Assembly: GCA_018969605.1 (NCBI GenBank)
Contig: JAGWXY010000002.1
Coordinates: 21,950-85,949 of the forward strand
Length of the DNA: 64,000 nt
Direction: 5' to 3'
Source of the DNA: Verrucomicrobiota bacterium
GTDB lineage: Bacteria; Verrucomicrobiota; Verrucomicrobiia; Verrucomicrobiales; Akkermansiaceae
Shown here: piece by piece, positions 24,668 to 33,321 of the stretch
Numbering within the stretch: the stretch's first letter is position 1
Layout: the number at the start of each line of letters is the position of its first letter
Program-made: the position numbers and the translations under genes
The notes under the pieces: generated by a model
Told to the model about the DNA's origin: nothing
Database searches by the model: none
The model's input: only the letters and a program-made list of their open reading frames with translations

Positions 24668-27472
24668 TCAGTTTTGGTTGGAAAAGGCGAGGTTGATAAT
24701 TTGCTTAGGCGCGAGTTGGAATTTCTTCGCGCCCTGTGCGGGTTCCGGAGGGCTGCTTGCCTGGCCGTCGAGTTCGCGGCGGGTGACGAGCGCGGCACCC
24801 GGGGTGGCTTCCGGTGACAACGCCACGGTGGTCTCGGCAGCGGCACCGAGCGGGTTCCAAAGGCGGAGTTCCCATGCGTTGTTTCGCTTGCGGAAGGCAC
24901 TGCAGGCGGCGCCGTCGGAAACTTCGAGAAGGCTGAAGGATGATGGATGACCTGCTGTAGCGGTGTGGTGGATGGCACGGATTTCCGCTTCGCATTCCGC
25001 CGAAAGCTTGCAGAGCGTGTGGTCGCTTTCCGCGCAGGCACCGAGGGCCAAAAGAAACTGGAATTCAAGGGTGCCGAGGCATTGACCGCCGGGCTCGCCA
25101 TCGGTGAGGACCGTGCGGCGTGTGCCGCGGAAAAGCGTAAGGTGAAGCGGGCGTCCCGGCTTGTTGCCGACGGCCGCCTCATGCATGCCGGGGGCGACCA
25201 ACGCCAGCGCCCGTCCATCACCGCGCACGGCTGACCACGAACGCTGCGGCACGGTTTCCACCGGCAGCTCACGGAACAAATGTCCATCGGCCGGCAAGGC
25301 GACCTCACGGGTGACGACATCGAAGACCGAGTCGCTACAGAAGCTGGAGACCGATGTGCCGGTCAGGAAGCTCACGCGCAAGCGGTGATCCTCGCAGTTG
25401 TTGTTCACCTTCACTTCGAAACGCACGGTTGGATCGTCACGCCTCAGTGTGGCCTTGACCTCGATTTCGAGCGCTGCGGTTTCGGCGGATCGGCGGCCAG
25501 TGGCAAAATCATGGCGGCGTGGGATTGCCATCGCATAGCGCAGCACCAGCGAGGAAAGCAGGGCTCCGTCGTGTTCGAGCGCCGTGCTTTTGAGGCTGCC
25601 GATCGAGGAGAAAACCGCATCGTTCACGGCGGTTCCGTGATACCAGCCGTCGCCGATGTCGGCGCAGTCCTCGAAGACCAGCGCGCCGGGGTAGATTTGG
25701 CCGCTGCGCAGGTCGGTGAGTTCCAGACTGCCGTCCGCTTGTGCTGCGATTCGTACCAGCCCGTTGGCCAGCGTCGCGGGTCCCTCGGCGATGCCCGCAC
25801 CGAGATTGTGGCGGGTCGGTGGCGCGAGTTGCGGCCAGACGGGTGCCGGCGGATTGAGCGGTTCGCGAACGACACCAAGCGTGATGCCGCCCATCGCGGG
25901 CAGTTCCAACTCGAGCGCGACGCGCACCTCATGGACTTTGAGTTCCTGCGGAAACTTGACGCCCTTGGCTTTGTAGCGGGTCCGGTTGAGTCGCTGCCCG
26001 AGCCGCTGATAAGGGATCTCCGTGCCATCGGGGCCGTGGATGCGGAAGGCGGGTTGCATTTCGAAAAAGAATGCCTCGCCAAACATTGGCCAGCCGACGG
26101 GAAGCTCGAGCGTGATTTCAAAAATCCCCCTGCGGCGGTGTGGCAGCGGATTGAAAACACTCACCGCGAGCACGCCCTCACCACTGACCGCCGGTGACAT
26201 CTGCGATGCCAGTGCCTCGAGCGATCGCTTCGTCACGATTTCGGCGATGCCGCGCGACTGCGCGAAGCGGAACTCCATGTCGCGGTGCACCGCATCGATG
26301 CTGCAACCGCAGATCGAATCGTGGGCGTGGTTTTGCAACAGCCACTGCCATGCCACTTCCAACTCGCGGGAAGGGTAGGGGACACCGCGCAGTGCTTCTG
26401 CGGCGACGGCCATCGGCTCGGCCCAACGGGTGAGTGATTCTTCGCAGCGTGCATTCGCCTGTTTGAGGCCCACCCGGCTGGAGAGGACCCCGGGGATCAG
26501 GAACGATTGATCGAGGTGGACCGGCAAGCGCGAGGCCGTGCGCAGTTCGCCATTCATCACCGGTAGATCGCGGCCGCGCAGGGCTTCCATTCCATCGGCA
26601 AACTCCGCCAACGAGGCATGGATCAAAGGCACGCCGGCGACCTCTGCAGCTTCACCGCCAAACAACTCTTCATAGGCTATGCGGTCCCACAAAAGGTGGT
26701 CGCCGCCATCATAGAAAAGCACCTGCCCGCCGCCGCCGCGCGCCACCTCGCCCTGGAGGTAGGCCTCGGCGCGGGCCCTGATTTCATCCGGGCCGGGAGT
26801 GGTGTCGTAATCACCCACGCCGCGCACCTGGTGGGCGAAATTCCCGTAACCGATGCAGCTGAAAAGGTGGCAGACCAACTCCGAGCCATCCGCGCCGCGC
26901 CACAGCGCGTAGGCATTTTGAGAGGCATCAATCCCCGTCCCGCGCAGCACGAACGCCGTTGCAATGCCAAAGCCCCGCAGGATCTGCGGAAGCTGCCCGA
27001 CATGGCCGAACTGGTCCTGGCAAAGTCCTGCCCGCAAGGGTTCGCCGCCCATTTCGCGGCAAAGCGAGGCACCAATCTCAAGATTGCGGATGAGCGACTC
27101 GCCCGAGACGAGCCACTCGTCGGGTTGGACGTACCAAGGGCCAGCGTCGATGCGACCCGCCGCCACAAGCGCGCGCAATTCCTCCGTTCGCTCCGGTCGC
27201 ATTTCGAGGTAGTCGATTAAAGGAATGACTTGGCCATCCATCGTGTAAGGCCCCTTGAGGGTCCCCTCGCGGAAGCCCGCGAGAACATCATCAAGCACAT
27301 CGACCAAGCGGGCGCGGTAAACTTGAAATGTCTCATACCACTCACGATCCCAGTGGGTGCCGAGCACATAGAGGGCCTTGGTGGCGGTGCGGTTCGCCGC
27401 TTGCGTGCTGTCGATCGGGGCTTCCAAGGTCTTAGGCGAATGATCCTCGCGGGGTGATATTTTGGTGCGCAT
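24668..27472 (-). CDS. Alpha-mannosidase, GH38 family
   Basis: A retaining, zinc-dependent alpha-mannosidase of 934 residues. The zinc ligands start with His40 and Asp42 in GTHWDREWY, and the nucleophile Asp153 is in LCQDQFGHVGQLPQ, which also carries the QDQFGH zinc motif. NHAHDSICGCSID supplies a further zinc-ligand His. The middle three-helix region and the large C-terminal beta domains (from about residue 440) match GH38. No signal peptide, so it is cytoplasmic. It is divergent from the GntR/LacI-type regulator at 27551 (78 bp between starts), which probably controls it and the DUF5107 gene. With the beta-mannosidase and alpha-galactosidase it shows the island handles several mannose- and galactose-containing glycans. 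Confidence 0.93.
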   Translation of the reverse strand: MRTKISPREDHSPKTLEAPIDSTQAANRTATKALYVLGTHWDREWYETFQVYRARLVDVLDDVLAGFREGTLKGPYTMDGQVIPLIDYLEMRPERTEELRALVAAGRIDAGPWYVQPDEWLVSGESLIRNLEIGASLCREMGGEPLRAGLCQDQFGHVGQLPQILRGFGIATAFVLRGTGIDASQNAYALWRGADGSELVCHLFSCIGYGNFAHQVRGVGDYDTTPGPDEIRARAEAYLQGEVARGGGGQVLFYDGGDHLLWDRIAYEELFGGEAAEVAGVPLIHASLAEFADGMEALRGRDLPVMNGELRTASRLPVHLDQSFLIPGVLSSRVGLKQANARCEESLTRWAEPMAVAAEALRGVPYPSRELEVAWQWLLQNHAHDSICGCSIDAVHRDMEFRFAQSRGIAEIVTKRSLEALASQMSPAVSGEGVLAVSVFNPLPHRRRGIFEITLELPVGWPMFGEAFFFEMQPAFRIHGPDGTEIPYQRLGQRLNRTRYKAKGVKFPQELKVHEVRVALELELPAMGGITLGVVREPLNPPAPVWPQLAPPTRHNLGAGIAEGPATLANGLVRIAAQADGSLELTDLRSGQIYPGALVFEDCADIGDGWYHGTAVNDAVFSSIGSLKSTALEHDGALLSSLVLRYAMAIPRRHDFATGRRSAETAALEIEVKATLRRDDPTVRFEVKVNNNCEDHRLRVSFLTGTSVSSFCSDSVFDVVTREVALPADGHLFRELPVETVPQRSWSAVRGDGRALALVAPGMHEAAVGNKPGRPLHLTLFRGTRRTVLTDGEPGGQCLGTLEFQFLLALGACAESDHTLCKLSAECEAEIRAIHHTATAGHPSSFSLLEVSDGAACSAFRKRNNAWELRLWNPLGAAAETTVALSPEATPGAALVTRRELDGQASSPPEPAQGAKKFQLAPKQIINLAFSNQN

Positions 27473-27550
27473 TGTTTGGTCGGCAAAATGTGCGATTAGA
27501 AACCGATATCAAGAACGATTTGTCGGATTGTTGGCATTTGACTTCAACCG

Positions 27551-28738
27551 ATGGTCATGAATGATGCCTCCGTGTCGCAAGTCGATCAAAGCGAGAAATC
27601 ACCCGGAGCCCGGCAGAAGCGCCCGAGGGGCAAGAGCAAATCCGTTCGGGAGTATATTTTGGGTGCCTTTTCCAAGGGCGATTGGCTCCCGCCGGAAACC
27701 GAAATCGCGAGCCTTCTGGGGGTCACCCGCTATGCGGTGGCCCAGGCATTGAACGAGCTCCACGTCCAGGGACTGGTTGTGCGCGAGCCCGGCAGGGGGA
27801 CCTTGCTCGTCGGGGAGGCCGAATCAGTGATGCCGACGCCTGTGAGTGTTGCGAAAACAGTGGTCTTCATTTGTGCCGAGTTGTCCTCATATCTTGCGCT
27901 CGGATTGATTTCCTCACTGCAGAGGGATCTGGGTGATCGCGACTGCCGAATCGCCCTGCGCTCGTCGGATCACCGGGCCAACATGGAGATCGCCCGGATC
28001 AAGGAGTTGCGCAGCGGGGGATTTGCCGGGGCCATCATCATTCCGGACAGCCCCGACCTCATTCATTCCGAGATTTTGTCGCTGCACCAAAGCGGATTCC
28101 CGATCGTCCTGATGGATCGCCCCATCGAGGGGCTGCCCGTGCCATCGGTGGCGACCGACCATTTCGCTGGCGCGGTGGAGGTGGTGTCGCATCTCATTTC
28201 GCTCGGTCACAGGCGCATTGCGCACATCACATACGGCGGGCAGTGGCACGAGTCCCATGCCGTCACCCTGCGCCACAAGGGTTACCTTCACGCGCTCCAG
28301 CAGGCGGGAATTGAGCCCGATGACTCGTTGGTAAGCTATCTCGATGTTCCTCCTGGAGACAGCTCGCCCGACACGCAGCGCAGCGAATTGTCCGCTTACA
28401 TCGCCATGCACAAACTGCTGGCATCCCCGGCGCGACCGACTGCGGTCTTCGCCGTCAGCGACTACCTCTGCAAGGGGATTGCTCTTGCCGCTACCAATCA
28501 CGGCCTCAAGATCCCCGAACAGATCTCCATCGCGGGCTTTGACCACGATGTGGCGGTCTGGCCGGATCATCTGGTGCTCACGACCTGCGCGCATCCGATT
28601 CGGGAACTCGCCCAGGCAGCGGCCGCAATGATGTCCGCTGCCCTCAACGGCACTCCCATTCCGGCTGAGCCCGTGGTGATTCCGGGGAGGCTCATGCCTG
28701 GCAACTCGACCTGTCCGCCGCCATCCCCGACGCGCTGA
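27551..28738 (+). CDS. GntR-type winged-helix / LacI-type ligand-domain regulator
   Basis: A 395-residue transcription factor with a hybrid build. Residues about 33-85 form a GntR-like winged helix (VREYILGAFSKGDWLPPETE, then SLLGVTRYAVAQALNEL, then the wing VVREPGRGTLLV). From about 95 the protein is a periplasmic-binding-protein-like LacI/GalR effector domain, with segments such as VLMDRPIEGLPVPSVATDH, HLISLGHRRIAHITYGG, PTAVFAVSDYLCKGIALAA and ISIAGFDHD. This AraR-like arrangement is common in Verrucomicrobiota and Firmicutes sugar regulons. Divergent from the GH38 gene, it is the likely repressor of that unit and perhaps of the wider island. ATG 27557 is an alternative start two codons in. 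Confidence 0.88.
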   Translation: MVMNDASVSQVDQSEKSPGARQKRPRGKSKSVREYILGAFSKGDWLPPETEIASLLGVTRYAVAQALNELHVQGLVVREPGRGTLLVGEAESVMPTPVSVAKTVVFICAELSSYLALGLISSLQRDLGDRDCRIALRSSDHRANMEIARIKELRSGGFAGAIIIPDSPDLIHSEILSLHQSGFPIVLMDRPIEGLPVPSVATDHFAGAVEVVSHLISLGHRRIAHITYGGQWHESHAVTLRHKGYLHALQQAGIEPDDSLVSYLDVPPGDSSPDTQRSELSAYIAMHKLLASPARPTAVFAVSDYLCKGIALAATNHGLKIPEQISIAGFDHDVAVWPDHLVLTTCAHPIRELAQAAAAMMSAALNGTPIPAEPVVIPGRLMPGNSTCPPPSPTR

Positions 28739-28884
28739 GTCCGGTGTTCACTGCGGATCCGCTTCGGTCAATAAAGCAGTTGATTTCAAAGCCTGGGAAT
28801 TTCCATAGGAATCCATTGGAAATTTCACAGACCTATCCCCGATTACCGGTTACAAATTTGAGCAAAATGCTCTGATGTCCATGA

Positions 28885-28976
28885 GAGCAGAACAGGAGTG
28901 TCGTGCCTCCTTGGGAGGCGGCTTCATCCTATTTCCCAATAATGAATCACGAATAACCAATCACTTTTCTTTCATC
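28885..28976. repeat. Hairpin-bearing dispersed repeat, copy A
   Basis: Bases from about 28892 to 28976 are strikingly similar to 50514-50601. Both contain TGTCGTGCCTCC, then an AACCAATCAC-type AT-rich stretch, and both run into the last codons of a minus-strand gene (mazG here, msrB there). Copy A has a perfect hairpin GCCTCC-TTG-GGAGGC at 28905-28919. In minus-strand orientation the hairpin lies about 40 bp after the mazG stop, so it may act in transcript ending or stability. The rest of the 28739-28960 gap shows only a short inverted repeat (TTTCCA/TGGAAA near 28800-28825). Confidence 0.6.
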
Positions 28977-29764
28977 TTTTCCCATGCGGCTTCCATTTGC
29001 GCGCATGTGGCTGATTCGAGGGTGAGGCCTTGATGTTTGAGGTGTTGTTCCATGGCGGCGAAGCGGTGTTCGAACTTGGCGTTGGCGTTGGCCATGAGGA
29101 GTTCGGGGTCGGTGTTGCGGAAGCGGGCGAGGTTGACGACGGAGAAGAGGAGGTCGCCGAGTTCTTCGTCGATGTGTGATGCGTTGCCGTGCGAGTGGGC
29201 GCTTTCGAGTTCGGCGAGCTCTTCGCGGATTTTGGCGATGATGCCATGTTCATCGGGCCAGTCGAAGCCGACTTTGGCGGCTTTTTTCTGGAGCTTGGCG
29301 GCACGCAGGATGGCGGGCAGGCCTTTGCCGGTGCCGTGGAGGAAGGGTTTATCCTCATGGCCTTTTTCGCCGCGTTTGATGGCATCCCATTGCTGAAGTA
29401 CGGCATCCGTCGTAGTTGCGTCGCTTTGGGCGAAGACATGCGGGTGGCGGCGCACGAGTTTGTCGGAAATTGCGCGTGCCACATCGTCGAGCGTGTGGCG
29501 TCCGGCTTCCTCGGCCAGTTCGCTGTGAAAGACCACTTGCAGGAGCAGGTCGCCGAGTTCTTCCAAGAGATGTTCGTGGTCCTCGCGCTGAATGGCGTCG
29601 ATCGTTTCGTAGGCCTCTTCGATCAGGTTCGGTATGAGCGAGGCATGCGTTTGCTCCGCATCCCATGGGCAGCCACCGGGTGCGCGAAGGCGGTGCATGA
29701 TGGCGCGGAGGCGGTCGATTTGCCGGTCATTCTCCGGGCAGTGGATCATTTCGGCATCGGTCAT
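28961..29764 (-). CDS. mazG: Nucleoside triphosphate pyrophosphohydrolase MazG
   Basis: Hydrolyses NTPs and dNTPs to monophosphate plus pyrophosphate, cleaning the nucleotide pool. The 267-residue length is that of the two-domain MazG. Domain 1 shows RAPGGCPWDAEQTHASL, the metal-binding EEAYET and the downstream ELGDLLLQVVFH; domain 2 repeats the pattern (REELAELE, then EELGDLLFSVVNLARF). The gene overlaps the 3' end of the rhomboid gene by ATGA, so mazG is translated downstream of or together with it on the minus strand: the rhomboid gene (29761-30642) comes first and mazG follows. Chromosomal housekeeping context, not the toxin MazF partner MazE. Confidence 0.94.
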   Translation of the reverse strand: MTDAEMIHCPENDRQIDRLRAIMHRLRAPGGCPWDAEQTHASLIPNLIEEAYETIDAIQREDHEHLLEELGDLLLQVVFHSELAEEAGRHTLDDVARAISDKLVRRHPHVFAQSDATTTDAVLQQWDAIKRGEKGHEDKPFLHGTGKGLPAILRAAKLQKKAAKVGFDWPDEHGIIAKIREELAELESAHSHGNASHIDEELGDLLFSVVNLARFRNTDPELLMANANAKFEHRFAAMEQHLKHQGLTLESATCAQMEAAWEKMKEK

Positions 29765-30642
29765 GAGTCGTTGGATCGTTGTTTGGCGGCGTCGCGCAAT
29801 ACTTCGCGTTCGCGGTCGGTGAGGCTTTGGAAACCTTGGAGTGAAATTTTGTCGAGGATGAGGTCGACCTCGGAATCCCTTTGGAGGTCGATGGAGGTGC
29901 GGGGTTGGATTTTTCTTTCGGCCGGAGTGTTTCGGCGTGGTGCGCCGGAGGCATGGCGACCGGAGAGGAGTTGCGGCCAGCGCATGAGGATGGCGCCGAT
30001 GATGGCACCGCCGAGGTGGCCGGCTTCACCGCCTTCGTTGCCGCCGAGTTTGAGGATGATCGATCCGGCGGAGATTGCGAGCAGGGCGATGGCGAGTTGG
30101 CGCATCGAGAGTTCGATCGGCGGAAAGAGCAGTGATACGCGCAGGTTCGGGGCGGTGATCGCGACGCCGATGAAGATTCCGTAGATGCCGGCCGAGGCGC
30201 CGACGAGGATGGATTGCGAATCGGCGGGGACGACGCCGGTCAGTGTGAGCAGCGAGAAGAACGCCGCGCCGCCGATGCCGCAGATGAGGTAAAAAATCAG
30301 AAAGCGTTGTGAGCCCCACCAGCGTTCCATCCATGGGCCAAAGAAGAAGATGCCCATCGCGTTGAAGAGCAGGTGGCCGAGGCTGCCGTGGAGAAACTGA
30401 AAGCTGATGAAGCGCCAAACTTGAAAGTGCTGGACGGCGGATTCGATGGAGAACGCGCCCCAATCGAGGAGTTTGGGAATTTTTTCTCCGTCGAGATTGG
30501 AATCGAGCACGAATGGGATGAGCAGGTAATCGAGCAGGAAGATTGCGATGTTGGAGGCCAGCAACCATTTCACCACCGGGGTGAGGTTGGAGAGGAATCC
30601 GCCTTGCGGTGAGCGATGGTAGTCGCGATCGGCTATGCCCAT
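29761..30642 (-). CDS. Rhomboid-family intramembrane serine protease
   Basis: A 293-residue membrane protease that cuts transmembrane helices. It has about six hydrophobic segments starting at residue 22. The rhomboid signatures are all present: FQFLHGSLGHLLFNAM (HxxxxHxxxN region, 81-96), the WR motif at 76-77, the nucleophile Ser150 in GASAGIYG and the catalytic His209 in AGHLGGAIIG. A cytoplasmic C-terminal tail of about 70 residues is rich in charged residues. The substrate is unknown. Its stop overlaps the mazG start. A second rhomboid-like protein lacking the catalytic Ser motif lies at 36531. Confidence 0.92.
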   Translation of the reverse strand: MGIADRDYHRSPQGGFLSNLTPVVKWLLASNIAIFLLDYLLIPFVLDSNLDGEKIPKLLDWGAFSIESAVQHFQVWRFISFQFLHGSLGHLLFNAMGIFFFGPWMERWWGSQRFLIFYLICGIGGAAFFSLLTLTGVVPADSQSILVGASAGIYGIFIGVAITAPNLRVSLLFPPIELSMRQLAIALLAISAGSIILKLGGNEGGEAGHLGGAIIGAILMRWPQLLSGRHASGAPRRNTPAERKIQPRTSIDLQRDSEVDLILDKISLQGFQSLTDREREVLRDAAKQRSNDS

Positions 30643-30678
30643 GATGGTGAGTGATAAGTTTGTGTCAGCCTCTTCGCC

Positions 30679-31530
30679 TTAGGCACCGATCGGTTGCCAG
30701 ACGGTTTTGGCTTCGGTGAAATCGCGCAGTTGCCAAACGCTGTCGAATGTGGCGTCGAACCAATCGGCGTTGGGCGCGGTGATGCGCACGCGTTTGACGC
30801 TGGATGCCGCACCCTGCTCGAGAGTTTTGGCAATGGATGGATCGACCGCCGCGGCGATTGCGCGAATGTGTTCGTGAGTGGCAAAGGTCGGTGCGAGCTC
30901 GGTGGCATTGCCGGTGAGGAGATTCACCACGCCGGCCGGGAGGTCGGAGGTGGCGAGCATTTCGCCGAGCAGGATAGCCGGGTAGGCGTGGGATGATGAG
31001 GCAAGGGCCACGACTGAATTTCCGGCGGTGATCGCGTGGAGGGTCAGCGTCACCAGTGCAAGCAGCGGATTTTTTGGCGGGGCGATGATGCCAACGATGC
31101 CGACTGGCTCGGTGATGGTGAAATTGAAATGCGAAGAGGCCACCGGATTCACCGTGCCGAGGACCTGCTCGTATTTGTCGGCCCAGCCGGCGAAGTGGAC
31201 GATGCGATCGATCGTGGCGCGGACTTCATGCGCGGCGGATTTCGCATCGGCGTTGGTGAGGCTGATGGCCTCGGTCATTTCCGCGGACCGTGCCTCGAGC
31301 ATTTCGGCCAGGCGGTAAAGGATTTGCGCGCGGTTGTAGGGCGAGCGTTTTGACCATGCGGCACCACCTTTTGCGGCCGCCTCCACCGCGTTGCGCAGGT
31401 CTTTTTTGGAGCACAGCGGAATGTTTGCGAAGAAGGCACCCGAGCGATCGTGGATCGCAGTGACGCGTCCGCTTTCGGATCGGATGAAAGCCCCGCCCAC
31501 GAAGCACTTTGGTGTTTTGGTCACTTTCAT
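30679..31530 (-). CDS. Half-length aldehyde-dehydrogenase-like protein lacking the catalytic domain
   Basis: A 283-residue protein that matches only the NAD-binding half of aldehyde dehydrogenases, which are normally about 480-500 residues. Recognisable parts are the N-terminal FVGGAF strand, RAQILYRLAEMLEARSAEM, the EPVGIVGIIAPPKNPLLALV counterpart of the EPxGVVxxIxPWNFP motif, and HAITAGNSVVALAS. There is no GQ-C motif with the nucleophilic Cys and no catalytic Glu. After about residue 215 the sequence departs from the family and ends WQLRDFTEAKTVWQPIGA. The upstream extension of the frame to 31899 is inside gcvH. It resembles the inactive second half of ALDH16-type proteins, or is a decayed gene. 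It follows gcvT-gcvH on the same strand after 32 bp. Confidence 0.75.
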   Translation of the reverse strand: MKVTKTPKCFVGGAFIRSESGRVTAIHDRSGAFFANIPLCSKKDLRNAVEAAAKGGAAWSKRSPYNRAQILYRLAEMLEARSAEMTEAISLTNADAKSAAHEVRATIDRIVHFAGWADKYEQVLGTVNPVASSHFNFTITEPVGIVGIIAPPKNPLLALVTLTLHAITAGNSVVALASSSHAYPAILLGEMLATSDLPAGVVNLLTGNATELAPTFATHEHIRAIAAAVDPSIAKTLEQGAASSVKRVRITAPNADWFDATFDSVWQLRDFTEAKTVWQPIGA

Positions 31531-31562
31531 CAAAGTGGCGGGCGGATGAGGCCTTTTTTCTT

Positions 31563-31940
31563 TCAAGCGATGTGGCTTTGATAGGCCGAGGCATCCATCA
31601 GGCGTGCCGCGTCGGCGGGATCCTTGACGCGAAGTTTGAAGATCCAGCCTTTGCCGTAGGGGTCGGTGTTGACAAGAGATGGGTCGGCTTCGACAGCGTT
31701 GTTGGCTTCGATCACTTCGCCGCCAATCGGCGCGTAGATGTCGGAGGCGGCCTTCACGGATTCCACCACTGCGGTTGGATCGCCGGCGTCGACTTTGCGG
31801 CCGATGCTGGGGAGTTCGACAAAGACCACATCGGTGAGTTCGGCTTGGGCGTGATCGGAAATGCCCACGGTCGCAATGTCGCCTTCGAGGCGGATCCATT
31901 CGTGAGAGGCGCAGTAGCGGAGATCGGCGGGGATGTTCAT
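31563..31940 (-). CDS. gcvH: Glycine cleavage system H protein
   Basis: The lipoyl carrier that shuttles the aminomethyl group between the P, T and L proteins. At 125 residues it is full length. The lipoylated Lys63 is in the canonical ESVKAASDIYAP context, preceded by SDHAQAELTDVVFVELP and followed by the NTDPYGKGWIFKL segment. The gene lies 50 bp after gcvT on the minus strand. No gcvP is in the window; genes for the P protein must be elsewhere. The N-terminal YCASHEWIRLEG is the standard family opening. Confidence 0.97.
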   Translation of the reverse strand: MNIPADLRYCASHEWIRLEGDIATVGISDHAQAELTDVVFVELPSIGRKVDAGDPTAVVESVKAASDIYAPIGGEVIEANNAVEADPSLVNTDPYGKGWIFKLRVKDPADAARLMDASAYQSHIA

Positions 31941-31990
31941 GGGATGGTGGGTGTGCGTGGTGTTGGAATTTTGAAATCAGACAGGGATAG

Positions 31991-33073
31991 TTAAGCGGTG
32001 GGGGTGGGTCGGTAGAAAGGTTTTTTCACCACCTCGGCGGGGAATGTGCGTTCGCGGACTTGGATTTGGAGGCGGGTGCCAAGTTTCGAATATTCGGCGG
32101 GCAGGTAGGCCATGCCGATGCCGATCGAGAGGCTCGGCGAGAGGGCGCCGCTGGAGAGTTCGCCGATCGTGCGGCCTTCGGAGTCGAGCACTGGGTAGTG
32201 GGCGCGCGGCGGCGGGGATTTTTCGGTGCAGCGGATCGCGGTGAGTTTGAGTTGCGGGCCGTCGGTTTTTTGGCGGGCGAGGATGTCTCGGCCGGTGAAG
32301 GCGGATTTTTGCAAATCGCAAAAGAACCCGAGGCCGGCTTCGATCGGGGTGCGATCGGGGGCGAGGTCATTGCCATTGAGCGGGAAGCCCATTTCGAGGC
32401 GGAGCGTGTCGCGCGCGCCAAGGCCGCAGGGAATGGCGCCGGCGGCGATGAATTTTTCCCAGAACGCGATGCCATCGACGGCCGGGCAGAAGAACTCAAA
32501 TCCGTCTTCGCCGGTGTAGCCCGTGCGGCAAACGATCGATCCATCGGCGAGGCTGGCGATGCCATTGCGCGCAGGGAGGCTTTCAGCAGGAAACACGCGT
32601 GCAAATATTTGCGCGGCTTGTGGCCCCTGGATCGCCATGCCGGCCCATTTTTCACTCTCATTGCGCATCGTCGCGCCATCGGAGAGGTGGCCGGCGAGCC
32701 ATGCGACATCCTCGTCGATCTTCGAAGCATTGATCACCAGGAAATACTCATCGGCCGCGCTGCGGTAGGCGATGAGGTCATCGATCACGCCGCCATTTTC
32801 ATTGAGCATGATCGTGTACTGGCCTTCGCCGACCGCGAGTCGTGCGAGGTCGTTGGTGAGCAGGCGGTTGAGTTGATCGAGCGCGCCGGGGCCGCTGACG
32901 AAGACCTGGCCCATGTGTGAAATGTCGAAGATGCCAACCTTTTGGCGGACCGCCTGGTGCTCATCGATGATCGAGCTGTACTGCACCGGCATGTTCCATC
33001 CGGCGAAGGGCACCATCCGGGCGCCGAGGGAGTGATGGGCGGATTCGAGCGGCGAATGGTGGAGGTCGGACAT
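31991..33073 (-). CDS. gcvT: Glycine cleavage system T protein (aminomethyltransferase)
   Basis: Transfers the aminomethyl carbon from H protein to tetrahydrofolate, releasing ammonia. The protein is 360 residues, normal for GcvT. It shows MVPFAGWNMPVQY near the N-terminus, VGIFDISHMGQV, NENGGVIDDLIAYR with the folate-contacting Asp, RTGYTGEDGFEFF, GLGARDTLRLEMGFPLNG and the barrel domain ending with YLPAEYSKLGTRL. It is the first gene of the minus-strand unit gcvT-gcvH-(ALDH-like). The 248-bp upstream gap to 33321 was searched by eye for a tandem glycine riboswitch and none was recognised. Confidence 0.96.
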   Translation of the reverse strand: MSDLHHSPLESAHHSLGARMVPFAGWNMPVQYSSIIDEHQAVRQKVGIFDISHMGQVFVSGPGALDQLNRLLTNDLARLAVGEGQYTIMLNENGGVIDDLIAYRSAADEYFLVINASKIDEDVAWLAGHLSDGATMRNESEKWAGMAIQGPQAAQIFARVFPAESLPARNGIASLADGSIVCRTGYTGEDGFEFFCPAVDGIAFWEKFIAAGAIPCGLGARDTLRLEMGFPLNGNDLAPDRTPIEAGLGFFCDLQKSAFTGRDILARQKTDGPQLKLTAIRCTEKSPPPRAHYPVLDSEGRTIGELSSGALSPSLSIGIGMAYLPAEYSKLGTRLQIQVRERTFPAEVVKKPFYRPTPTA

Positions 33074-33144
33074 CGTTCATGCGAAGACTGCGAGGGGGCG
33101 CGGGGTCTGTCAATCGGGCATCGGGAGGGGCCAGAATGGGAGGG

Positions 33145-33170
33145 AATCGGCTTGTCGGGGCCGATTTTTT
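33145..33170 (+). terminator. Terminator-like hairpin with T-run upstream of gcvT
   Basis: AATCGGC (33145-33151) pairs with GCCGATT (33160-33166) around an 8-base loop, and a T-run follows on the plus strand. It would stop plus-strand transcription, yet no plus-strand gene precedes it, because gcvT is on the minus strand. It may prevent antisense reading into the 33322 gene or belong to an unannotated small transcript. The rest of the gap between gcvT and 33322 is featureless to me. Confidence 0.45.
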
Positions 33171-33321
33171 AGGCAGACTTCTCTGGAGTTCGGTAATGAT
33201 TGCCTGTTACGGGCGTCACTTGATTTGCCTACAAAAACCCTCCTCGGCAAATTTTGGAACATATGATCCAATTCTCAGATGTTTGACGGATATCTCAGCG
33301 TATCCCCTCGAATAAATTCAA

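Noticed and set aside
23464..24696. Plus-strand frame of 410 codons inside the DUF5107 gene
   Set aside because: Shadow of a minus-strand gene with recognisable domains; no start context or motif.
28961..29764. Reading MazG as part of a MazEF toxin system
   Set aside because: The protein is the two-domain pyrophosphohydrolase and no mazE or mazF gene is adjacent.
30679..31530. ALDH-like protein as the missing aldehyde dehydrogenase of the BMC pathway
   Set aside because: It lacks the catalytic Cys and Glu, has no encapsulation-like tail, and lies with glycine cleavage genes.
33074..33321. Possible glycine riboswitch before gcvT
   Set aside because: I looked for the tandem aptamer core on the minus strand and saw no matching conserved blocks.
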